Assembly: GCA_003008705.1 (NCBI GenBank)
Contig: PDUO01000010.1
Span: 1,240,001-1,304,000, forward strand
Origin: Pezicula radicicola
Lineage: Eukaryota; Ascomycota; Leotiomycetes; Helotiales; Dermateaceae
Direction of reading: 5' to 3'
DNA length: 64,000 nucleotides
Below the pieces are notes generated by a model. That model saw nothing but the letters and a program-made list of their open reading frames with translations. It did no database searches and was not told where the DNA came from. Within the stretch, counting starts at the first letter, position 1; every line of letters begins with the position of its first letter. Made by a program: the position numbers and the translations under genes. Below are positions 35,844 through 46,317 of the stretch, piece by piece.

Positions 35844-37219
35844 CGGAAGGGGGTGGTCAGAAATGAGGAGCACCCCCCCTGTAAGGCGGTGAGTAAATTG
35901 CCACGCCGCTTCTACCACATTCTCTGACTTCACTTCTACCTCTTCTACAATACTATAACACTACAAAGTATAATACTATAACTATGGGAACTAATCGTAA
36001 GACTAATCGCAAGGAATACGATACTCCTAAATACTATAGATTTAAAGGCCTTATTGAATAAGGCTATAGCTAATCATACACTATAGAAATAATAGATATA
36101 CCTCGATAGATAGCTCGAAAATAGGTACAAAAAACCAACCGGTGTATATACCGAAAAGGGGCTCCTTGTAGACTTTCAAATCTACTAATTCAAGAGATTA
36201 TTAAGTAGTTTATAGGTATATATATAACTTACCTATATTCTATATATACTAGTTTCTAACTTAGATATAGGCTACTACGAGCGATGTTCCCTCTCCCTCG
36301 AAGATATTATATATACCTTTAATATTCGGGCCTCTGTATCTATACTTCGAAGAGCCTTCGAAAGGTATAGTTACTACTATCATCCTCCTGATTATAAGCC
36401 TATTATTTCAGCTATAAATAGGACTAAAAGGTAGCTCTTTTTATAGGCTAATTGGGACCGGCCAAAGGAGTAGTGGCGGAAGGGCTTCTATATAGATGAA
36501 TCAACTATATAAACAATAATACTCCGACATCGAAAAGTCCTTCGAAAACAAGGTAAGAGGTAGAGACTTGATTATATATAATTTACCTTTCGAAGTAGCC
36601 GAAAATCAGTCTCTTATTGGGTAGTAATAGGGTATAACTACAAGAGTAAACTATACTTTATTTCAGAAGGGGAAGGGAGCTTTATATAAAAGAGATATAA
36701 GTCTGAAATCCTTCGAGGTCCTCTTACAGAGATCTTTAAGGATAAGAAAGGCTTAGGTTTCTTCTATATAGAAGATGGAAGTAGGATTCATAGGTTAAAG
36801 GATATAAAAAGGAATCAAGGCCTTTGTAATAGGGTAAGAGTTGAGTACTCTATTACAACTATATAAGATTAGCCTCCTTATTCTTATGATCTTAATCCTA
36901 TTGAAAATATATAGAGGGTTATAAAACAACTATTATGAAATAGGAGGCTACAAGGGGGATAGAGTATAGAGTAGCTTAAGGAGGCTCTAATTGATGTATA
37001 GGATAATGAAGTCTCTATTGATTATATTAATAGGCTTATAGATTCGATTCCTGAACGTCTTGAAAGAGTAAGACTAAGGAAGGGAGGGCCTACCCTATAT
37101 TGAAGATATACTTTAAAATCAAAGTAGTATTGATTCTTTCCCTTACTAAGTATAGTCTAAGTGGTAGAATAGTCTTAGCTTACTAGGGGGTGCTCCTCAT
37201 TTCTGACCACCCCCTTCCG
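35844..37219 (+). mobile_element. 1376-bp Tc1/mariner-type element, RIP-decayed
   Basis: Inverted repeats begin CGGAAGGGGGTGGTCAGAAA and are identical for about 34 bp at both ends. TA flanks the element at 35842-35843 and 37220-37221. The interior is AT-rich and carries a transposase remnant. The GC-rich, unmutated ends contrast with the heavily altered interior. Confidence 0.88.
35984..37101 (+). pseudogene. Mariner-type transposase remnant
   Basis: Conceptual reading from the ATG at 35984 gives mariner/Tc1 transposase blocks: YIDEST (first catalytic Asp), YIEDGSRIHR with KRNQGLCNRV (second Asp), and YDLNPIENI (third acid, Glu). It is interrupted by many TAA/TAG codons where Gln or Trp would be expected, for example the stop after PIENI where Trp is typical. 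The beginning and end are also in different frames, so at least one indel is present. The substitution pattern fits RIP. It cannot encode an active enzyme. Confidence 0.85.
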
Positions 37220-37221
37220 TA

Positions 37222-38201
37222 CATAAAGATAGACCAAGATACTCAATTGACTATCAACGGGTTCCCACGGTCCTTTGGCTGTATTGGCGACCTGGCAAGC
37301 CTGGATGGTTTATTTTTGTTGTTGTTGAAATTGACGTTGGGCTTGAGCACAGATTCTTGTATTTTGAGTGATCGCTGCAGGGGTCCATCCATAATCAGAC
37401 CGGGGATTCCTATGACGCATGCTCTTTGCGGAATGGGCAAGCGAAAGCCTGTCGCCGATCACCATCCAACATAGAACATCAGGTCAACCAAAATCTTCAT
37501 AAAGAATACAATGATGAGGGAGATTTCCAATGGCGTTAGACAATGACGTGTACTTGGCATGGCGTAACTTCTTGTAGTGAACTCCTGTGTCCCAATTCCA
37601 TCTCACAAGTCATCCAAATAGAGGCTTTGTATATTGACGCTAAACGGTACCTGGCTGAGCTGTGCTATTAAATTCAGGGGCGTTAATATGTGGGGTACCG
37701 TGGTGGGGAGCTTTACATCCGACGTGACAGCTTCTGCCAGACAATACTATCGGTACAGGACTAACTGAGGTGTGCCAGACTCCAGTTTATGACACGATGA
37801 CGTAACGTGTCGCAATATAATAATAACACGCTAGATCAGAGCAAACAATTGGTTGATTCGAGGTAAGAGCTTGACTCTCTTGCCCTGGACAGGATATTCA
37901 CCTACTGCAGTACACCTGGGCCAAGGAAGCTGCCGTTTATGCAATCCTAGTCTGATTCTGTGAGAGCTAAGAATCAGTGACCGCCTCGCACTTTTCTTCT
38001 CCCTCTTCTCTCTCCTCTCTCTTGTCTTCTCTCTCTTCATATCTGCGCAAGGTCTTCTTAATACCTAGACACAACACCATACCCCATAATACCCATACAT
38101 CTGTGGGCCATTCTCAGGACTCGTCAGACTCTTTCTTCGTCCCTTTCTTCTTCTTTGATACCCCAGTATTTTGCATTTTCATCGACTGAGCACCACCCAA
38201 C
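37222..38201. promoter_or_regulatory. Intergenic region and promoter of the HAM1-like gene
   Basis: No gene seen. A CT-rich stretch at about 37990-38040 (TTCTCTCTCC-type) lies 160-210 bp upstream of the ATG, a feature often seen near transcription starts of well-expressed fungal genes. Confidence 0.5.
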
Positions 38202-41167
38202 ATGTCTTCTGCGCAGGTTAATAGACCAACTGACGTAAAGATCAAGGACAAGGATGTCAGTCGCAAGCTCCAGCTCTATGGCATCTTCACAGGTACGCTT
38301 CCCATCCCACAGATCTAAACAGCGCATTGACTAATAGCTCGCCTACTGCAGCTTTCCAGAATGGAAAAGTTCCCAGCAACGAGCAGATCGACATTGCCCT
38401 GAACTCCTTCCTTGAGTCCAAAGCATTGGCAAGCCCATCGACGAAGCTGTCAGCTGATGGACAAGGTCTGGTTGCTGATTTCCGAACTATTGTCGAGCAA
38501 GCAAAATACCTCCTTCTCTCAAAGAACGAGGGCAATCTCCTCCAGGATTTCATTTGGCAATCCCAACAAGTATCTGGTGGTAATGCCGCTTTACCTGACG
38601 CACCAGTTGATAAGGAGACCGCTAGACAACACGGAAACGAGGCACTGGAGGGTTTGAGAACTCTCGGCACGCTCATCATTTCCAACGGCCAATTCCGCAA
38701 GCTATGTAAGACAGACTTGCCTAGAATATAATTCCTTGACTAACACGCCTTGCAGTACATGATGCCACCATTCTCATCAGAGATATCGCAGGAGACGCGG
38801 CCGAAAAGACTGCCAGCAGAGTCAAGCCATCCAGCGACCAGCTTTCACAAATTGATGCCCCAGCTGCTGATAATATTTGGCATGAATCACCTGATATTTC
38901 CGCTGGAAACTTGAAGAGCCAGTTCAAGAACGCCCTCAGCAAGAGCAGTCCTCTCTCTAAGGGTGATGTCAGAGATGCTGCTGGCGATGCTAGCGAAAAT
39001 GCTGATCCTGATGGCTCTCGGGATCTAGCCGATGCGGCCCAGAGAGCACAATACGACCAAGTTCAAGGCACGAACTCTGGTGTCGACGGTGCAGCTGGTG
39101 CTCAAGCTGGAATTCAATCATTGAAGGACAAAGCGTCGAACAATATTAATGATGAGGACAAGGAGAAGGCCAGACAGAAGAAGGCCGAGGCAAGAGAGCG
39201 AGTCAAGAAGTACTTCTCTCAGAAGATGCCAGAAGAGCGCCGTGAGCAGTCTATTTGGCGACTCAAGAAGATGATTGTCGAGATCCAAGGCCACCCTGAT
39301 TATCAGGAGGCTATCGCCACCTTACTTAACCTTGCCGAGCAGTATGTTGGCCACGCAAACACACTTGGTCATGGTGGGATAGGAACTATCAAGAGCGCTC
39401 ATCAGGATGATGCTCTGCAGCTTGCTGAGAAAGACCTGAAGACACTCATTGAGCGTTGTGCTAATGGCACTTCTACCGATGACCTTTTCAGCAGCATTGA
39501 CACCATCTACCGCGATGCCGAGAAGGACCCTGAGCTAAAGAATTGGTTCAAGCAAGTTGATACGTACATCCGCAAGTGCCTCAAGCAAGAGGGCTACATC
39601 ATGGAAGATAACGCGACTGATGAATGGGATGAGTTGTACGATCGTGGAAACTTTCTCCTCCGTGACCGCTACCGAAACCACACTGATCGTATTTTTGACG
39701 AGACCAAATTCCTCATCGACCAATTTGACCAGGATCCTCAGAACAAGCGCTTCGGTGAAAGCGTGCAGAAGTTGTTCAACGACTTGGGTAATGACGAAAA
39801 TGGAAAGCCAACCTTCAAGCCCCATTTGATCAAGGATTTGAGTGAGGTTATCATTCCTGCTGCCTTTGAAAACGTCAGATACGTCCCGGTCCCCCGAATC
39901 GAGTTTTCGGATCCAACGATAGGTAAGCAACATATTTTTTTGTTCTTGTGCTATTGAAACACTGTTACTCTTGCTCGTTAATAAAAATAGCGTACTGATT
40001 TATTGATAGATGCTGTCATCGAGAACTTGGTCATTGAGAGTGATAACCTTATGCCAAACGTGCTTGAGATCGCCAGTGGTACGTTCACGTCATCGATTTC
40101 CCATGCACTTCCTGGTACTAACTTGTCACAGATAACTATTTCCGCTACGGCCGGAAGAAGATTGCAAACAAGAACTACAACTCTGTTATGCTTTCCATCT
40201 CTGGTGTCCAAATGGACTTGCGTGACGTTAGCTACTATGTGAAGCGAAAGCAGGGCTTTCCATCTTTGACAGACCAGGGTGTTGCTGACATCTACCTTGG
40301 TGGAAGTGGACTAAGCTTCAAGGTCAAGTTGTCTACTGCAGACGGGGCCGACAAGCGTAACTTCTTCAAATGTGATAAGGTAGATGTTGATGTCAAGAAC
40401 TTCAACATCAAACTCAAGCAATCTAAGCACAAGCTGTTGTTCGCTATAGCCAAGCCAGTTCTCCTCAAGGTCCTCCGCCCTGCACTTCAAAAGGCCCTTG
40501 AGAAGGCTATTAAGGACAAGGTTCACGAGTTCGACACTCTTGCGTACGAAATCAAGATCGAGGCTGACCGTGCTTTGGCTAAGGCAAAAGAGAATCCTGA
40601 TCAGGCGCAGAATATCTACCAGAGATACGTAACTGCTGCTCAGAAGAAGGTCATGCAAGGCAAACAAAAGACTCAAGAGGTCGCCTCCAACACCAAGGTC
40701 AACGTAGCTGTGACAGCGCAAGACTCCATCTTTCCACAAGTCGAGCTACCTGGTGGAATATCTTCCGAAGCTACCAAGTACAAGGAACTTGCAGCTAAGG
40801 GTGACAAGTGGGAGTCTCCAATCTTTAAGATCGGCTCTGCATCTCCATCAACCGACATTCCAAACGCCACCAAGATTACCCGCAAAGAACATTCTGTCAA
40901 CGAGGGAGGGGTTCGTGGGCCGCAGAACGTTGGTAATACTGGGTAAGTTAACAAACATAATGTGAATAGTGTATGAATTCTAACAAGGTATTTAGATCCG
41001 CGACCGATAGACTCGGAGACCCATCAGCACAAGCTGCAGGTCAGAATGGAAATGGCAACTATACCAATGGTTTCAGCAACCAAGTCGACCAGGCTTTCAG
41101 CAGCGACGGTTCCCACAACGGCACCACTCTTGGGAGCAACAACCCTGTCTTCAATGGCAGTGTTTAA
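38202..41167 (+). CDS. HAM1-like protein
   Basis: Six exons: 38202-38292, 38352-38705, 38756-39922, 40010-40078, 40132-40942, 40996-41167; 887 residues, with consistent phases. The N-terminal half is helical and charged (SKLQLYGIFTAFQNGKVPS-like start, repeated RQKKAEARERVKKYFSQ), and the C-terminal half has the YFRYGRKKIANKNYNSV and SISGVQMDLRDVSYYVKRK blocks. These recall the lipid-binding, BPI-like fold of fungal HAM1-family proteins linked to hyphal fusion. The tail is low-complexity, rich in Asn, Gly and Ser. Family assignment is from memory of the domain order, so moderate confidence; gene structure is well supported. Confidence 0.75.
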
Positions 41168-42139
41168 TTCGGGAGCAGAGCGGACAGTTATTTCTACACT
41201 ACACTGACGATGGTTCCAACGTAATTCTTCTTTTCTTACTTTGATGATACCACAGCGCGAATACTAGTTTAGTTGGCATACCCGGATTTGATGGCGGTTA
41301 CTCTGAAAGTTCTGATATCCGTAATGGCGGTGGATATTTCTTTTGTCGACACGCCGTGGAATTTCCTCATTGCCCTTGTGCAATTAGTTCAATTTTTGTT
41401 CAATGGATTTGGGGAATGATTGATAATCCACAAAAAAGACCTTTGATAACGTAGGATAGCGAGAATTTGTCCAGATGCTGGCAAAAATACAACGTAGTTT
41501 TTTATACTTGAAGTTTATGGTGATGTCTGAAATGCTCCAGAAGCCTATCCTGACATGAAAGTTCTGAAATATGACGAAGAGAATGCCCTTTGTTAGGATC
41601 TTGAGGCCTTCGGATTCTGGTTTGCACTCTGTGCTCCGTATAGTATAGTATTTTATATAATTCAGATGGGATACTTGTACTTTAACTGTTAGAAATAAGG
41701 CAAGAGCTCTTTACATCTAATATAATGTATCTTTTAAGAAGCCTCTTTTAGATTATTAAGATAATTTTAACTAAATTTTTTAAGTTACCTAGGTAAGCTT
41801 TAAGTTATATACTAGAATAAAGTAAGTTACTCTAGCTAAGTTAGTCGAGTTAAACTACTCAAATAAGTTGGGTACCTAAATTAAGTAGGTTACTTAAATA
41901 AGTTAGTTCGATACTTAGATAAAGTAAGTTATTCAAATAAGTTAGGTACTAAAATTAATCTGCAAGTGAGTAACCCCCAACTTAATATGAGGTGACGCGT
42001 TGATGTAAGGCACGTGCAAATTCGATAAAATTTAATCACGTGTCACCGCGCGTTTTGAAGAATGACGCTAGAACTTTTCCCTTCTTTGCCCCGCTGACGC
42101 GACAATTCAAACATCAATACCACATCTGCATCTATAATC
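41168..42139. other. Intergenic region with degenerate tandem repeats
   Basis: Between about 41760 and 41960 there are repeated words such as AAATAAGTTAGGTAC, AAGTAGGTTACTT and AAAGTAAGTTACT, spaced roughly 18-20 bp. They are AT-shifted relatives of the GAGTAACTCGCTTGACTT repeat found at 21300 and 43400. No gene seen. Confidence 0.55.
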
Positions 42140-44649
42140 ATGCCGCCCGCAAACAACATTGCACGCCGGGCTCGGCGCAAGAAGCAGACGCGTCTCACAT
42201 TTGAACCTATTCCTAGCGATGCAGCGGTGGTGTCCAGTTCTGATGCTAGTGGCCCTGCGACGGCCTCGAGAGGCTCGAATTTCTCGCCCGCGAAGGTGAG
42301 GTATACCACCAGTACGGATAGCTTGAATATGAGTTCGCAGACTACTGGTACGCCATTAAAGACGAAGATTAAGGGTTTGGGGGGTGTTAGTGGGCAGAGA
42401 AAGACGATTCCTGCTGTGGAGTTACCATCTACTCCTGTCAAGAGTTCGGGGGTTGTTGGGAAAGTGAATGGTCGAAACGTGAATGGTATGGTCTCTATTT
42501 ACCTTTACTTCCCTACTTGATGAGCGCACATTGAGTCTGTCTGTCGCTGTAACTGAGTTGTTGGCTCAATGGCATGCTGCATTGACCGATACAGGCTGAC
42601 TCTTCAATCAGCAACTCCCGCCCCCGCTCCTGCAAACGATTATGACGACGATGATAGTGACATCAATCCTTTCCCTTCATCCCGCCGTGTTCGCAATTCT
42701 TCGCCACCTACAGCAAGCAAACAAACAAGCAGACAGGCTCATGACAGGGCAAATGACACTTCGGATGGTTCTCCTCCAGAAGATGACTCCGAGGATATTG
42801 TCAGCAAAAAGAATAAGAAGAAGAAAAAGAGCACACCAAAGAAGACTACAAAGACTAGTCTACCAATCCTGATCTCGGAAGACGACGAGGACGACGAATT
42901 ACAACTGCCGAAAATGAAGCGAACTCCAAGGAGTTTCATTAAGGGAGGGAATTCGTATACCGCACCCATTGGGTCATCTGAAAGAAGGAACTCAGGTTCA
43001 AGGCGTGCAAATGGTTCTGTGAAGAGTCGGAAGAAGAGTCGGAAGCAGAAATCTGTCACACCCTCAGATGAAGACGATGAAGATGATGAAGATGAGCTGG
43101 CTGTTCTACCAAAGCCATTGACGCGAAAGATACCACCAGCAGAGGAGGCATTGTCGCTGGAAGATGATTCTGATGAGATAGTTACGACATCTTCAGCGAA
43201 ACGAACGCCCAGGCCCATTTTAGTCTCTAATAATGATGAGGACGACGACAGTGATGAAATTATCAGTCCGCTGAAGCGGCGAAGACAAGTGACAGAGGAG
43301 CTTGATTCTGATGTAGAGGTATCGCCGTTGAAGCGCAGAAAAGGAGCTATCGTCCCCGAGGTAAGACTCGATTCTCTATATAATTCGACTAGCTTGAGTA
43401 ACTCACTTGATTTGGGTAACTCGCTTGACTTGAGTGACTAACTAACTTGGTAACCTACAGGTCAAAACACCCACCCGAAAAACACGACAACAGAGGCCAC
43501 GGAAACGAACAGCCAAGGAAAAGACTATGGAGCTATTGAAGCGCAAGAGAGCAGGTGAAAAAATTGATAAGTTGACTGACTCCGAATCGGATTCCGAAGA
43601 GGGCAAGGGGGCGATTTATGATACCGACTCGGATCTTGAAGTACTTACCGCATTTGATGATGAATCCGAGGTAGAAACACAAGAGGTCCCAAAACCAAGC
43701 CAGACAAGCAAGCAGAAGCAGAAGCAAAAACGGCAGGCTAGTGAAGGCGAAGACGAGGATGACGAAGATGACACCTTCGTTATTGACGATGATGAAGGTC
43801 CCTTGGGCGTGCCTTCATCAGCTGGACTTCACGATATTCCTCTCGAATTCACACACCACGCTCACAAACCTCTTAAAGAGCATTTCAAAGATGCCATCGA
43901 GTGGATGATACATAACAAAATCAACCCTAGCTTTGCTCGAGAAGATCCTATATATCGCGCCGCCTTCCGCAAGCTCGATGACGAGGTCCATGGCTATGCA
44001 AATAGTAAATATGTCTCATCTGTATGGACTTCAGATTTCAACAAAGCACTTTACGCTCGGCCACACTGCTCGGAACGAGAGCTTGATGCAGCCGCACTTG
44101 ACATGAAGTGCGATGCTTGTAATCGATCAAATCATCCTCCTAAATTCGCCATTTCATTCGAAGGGAAGGCGTACTCCAAGGATACGCTTGATGAGATTGA
44201 GCAAGACAGTGATAACGATGATTCGGATGACTCAGAGAATGGAAGTGTTAATAGCATGGGCCAGTCTCTTCCAGCCGATGGGAAGGAGTGGTTTGTCGGT
44301 CGGTAAGTGGCAAACATCGCTTCAGCTCAGGATAATTTAAGCGCCTCGAAGTACTAGCTAACAAACCCAATGTAGATTCTGCAGATCTAACGCTATAACT
44401 GCCCACGCCCTGATTCACTGGAAGTACGCACTAAACGAATGGGTGATCGGCAACCTCGAAGGTGAAGGCCTGTTATCTCCGGCAAAACTAGCAGAACGTG
44501 ACAAGATGAAGGCTAAACAACGCAAGAAGCAAGCCAACAAGCTTGTTGATAGTTGGGATGAGCAGGGTATAATTAAATCACTATATGGTGACTTTAAGCG
44601 GAGCCTGGAAGCAGCTCGCGAGGGTAAACCAGAAAGTCGATGGGGCTAA
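42140..44649 (+). CDS. DUF4211-domain nuclear protein
   Basis: Four exons: 42140-42485, 42612-43360, 43461-44302, 44376-44649; 736 residues. The N-terminus begins with a basic stretch (ARRARRKKQTRLTFEP). The middle is a long disordered region alternating acidic clusters and Lys/Arg runs (KKNKKKKKSTPKK, PLKRRRQ, PLKRRK), which look like nuclear localisation signals. The C-terminal domain (residues about 475-670; HAHKPLKEHFKDAIEWMIHN, CDACNRSNHPPKFAISF, RFCRSNAITAHALIHWKYAL) has paired cysteines and matches the DUF4211 family as I know it. The function of that family is unresolved; a chromatin or DNA-repair role is plausible. Confidence 0.82.
43370..43450. repeat. Minisatellite inside an intron
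   Basis: The second intron of the DUF4211 gene (43361-43460) is largely made of an approximately 18-bp unit of the form TTGAGTAACTCACTTGAT, repeated about three times with small changes. Related copies lie at 21300-21360 (opposite strand) and, decayed, at 41800-41960. Confidence 0.6.
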
Positions 44650-45472
44650 TAGGTGGAAGGAAGGCGTTGGGAAATTGTGTCGGTCAGATGCGTTTTGTTA
44701 TGATACCCTATTGTTATGAGGCAATGAATTTTTCTTTTCTCCGTTTTGAGTCATTTGGCTCTTAGCAGGAGACAGGCACCATAGTGAAACAGCGCTACTC
44801 GAGGTTGCCTTCTGTTTCGTACCTACAAAAGAGGAACTGTACGAAAGGTACAAAGTAAGCGAGGATCTTCTTCGGGCATTCTGAAACTTGATCTGAAGTT
44901 GAAGCCAAGACGATCCGACGATTCCCCCCAGGTTCTCCACAACGACAAGGAGTCCAACCTATCGTATGAGGACAATATCATATAATAAGGTTGAGAACTC
45001 TAAGCAGCCTTGTCCGGTGTCACCGCCCGACCTTTCAAATCATCTGACAGACTTGGCAATATTCCACATAGCTCTGCCGTGTCTGTTCTAGCAAACTTGG
45101 CGTCTGCCTCACAATCCTTCTAACAACAATACCTCAAGCCATGACAGAATTTATGGCTATGCAACGGGTTTCATTGCGTTTTGAATATTTGTGTAGGATC
45201 TCTTGTCATGTTATTACTGTCCCGATGCAAATATGTGTGTGAAGTCCTTGGTTTGTATAAGAGTTTGTTCTTTCTCTTTTGGCTCTCTATCGCTCTATCT
45301 ATTTATTTCATCCGTATCTGTCATTAAAGACTATAATCCCAATATCGTCTGGAACGATCAAACGCTCTCTCGTTAAAAGTACCACTTCTCGTTCCAACTA
45401 TCTCATTCATTTTAATTCTGTTAAAAAAGATACAAACAAAACCCACCCCTCCAACAGCCAAACTCATCAAAT
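44650..45472. other. Intergenic region
   Basis: No gene seen. Frames on both strands are short and without motifs. The last 200 bp are the promoter and leader of the small secreted protein gene, with CT-rich segments near 45270-45330. Confidence 0.5.
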
Positions 45473-45977
45473 ATGAAATTATCAATCTCTACTCTCCTCA
45501 TTGGCGTCTTGGTTACGCAGGTTATTGCAGGTAAATAATTATTCCTATCTTACTAATCCCATTCCCCTTAACCCAATCCACCAAATCCACTAATTAGCTA
45601 ACCCAAAACCCCTTCCCAAAAAAATAGGACCAACAACACACTCTCTCGAAAAACGCATATCCTGCAATAGAAACAAAGGTGTCTGTAACGCTCAAGGTAC
45701 CTGTGATGATATCGGTGGTGGTGGAACTACTGAGGATGCGAGGTGTCAGGTTGGTGGTGCAGCCGCTGGGGCTGGAGCTGCTGCAAAGACTATAGCTGCT
45801 AAAGTTCCGGCTGCTACTGCTGCTGCTGCGAAGGGAGGTGCGGGTGCTGGTACGGGTGCGACGACGGGTTCTAAGGCTGGGACTCCTTGTAATAGGAATA
45901 AGGGACAGTGTAATGCCCAGGGTACTTGTGATGATATTGGGGGTGGGGGCACTACTGAGGATGCTGCTTGTGTTTAG
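45473..45977 (+). CDS. Small secreted protein with duplicated four-cysteine module
   Basis: Exons 45473-45530 and 45628-45977, with a 97-nt intron just after the signal-peptide codons; 135 residues. Signal peptide residues 1-19 are followed by a Kex2-type LEKR site, then module 1 (residues about 31-58) and module 2 (residues about 107-134). Both read CNRNKG-x-CNAQGTCDDIGGGG then TTEDA-x-C, i.e. C-x6-C-x5-C-x13-C. The roughly 48-residue linker is Ala/Gly/Thr-rich. The modules differ in only three residues but at many synonymous sites. All eight cysteines lie in the modules. Small size, secretion and cysteine pairs fit an effector-like or wall-interacting protein. No known family is recognised. 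Confidence 0.75.
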
Positions 45978-46317
45978 GTGGTATTTAGGAAATGAAAAAT
46001 GAATTGTGGGTAGTGTTGTTACGTGGGCAACTTTAGATAAATGTAATAGAAAGTACCTTATTTTACTGTTCTTTTGAATTTCGGTGTCTGTTGTTTGCTC
46101 CGGTTTTGTGAAATGAGATTGTATGTAGTGGTCAAGAAGACAAGCTTTAGAAATTAGCTGTAAAATGATCACTATAAGTATAGGTGAATAAACCCCTGAT
46201 TAATAGTCGGCAACTCTAATAAGTAAGTGAGCAATTCATGGGCCGCTGCGCATTTAAAGATTGTATTTCTAGAGAAACTACAACAAGAAACTCAACAACC
46301 AAAACATTCTCTTATGC
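45978..46317. other. Intergenic region between convergent genes
   Basis: Short convergent 3' space between the secreted protein and the GH78 gene. Nothing else is seen. Confidence 0.5.

Noticed and set aside
42739..43218. 159-codon minus-strand frame rich in Ser and Phe
   Set aside because: Mirror image of the acidic and lysine-rich low-complexity region of the DUF4211 gene.
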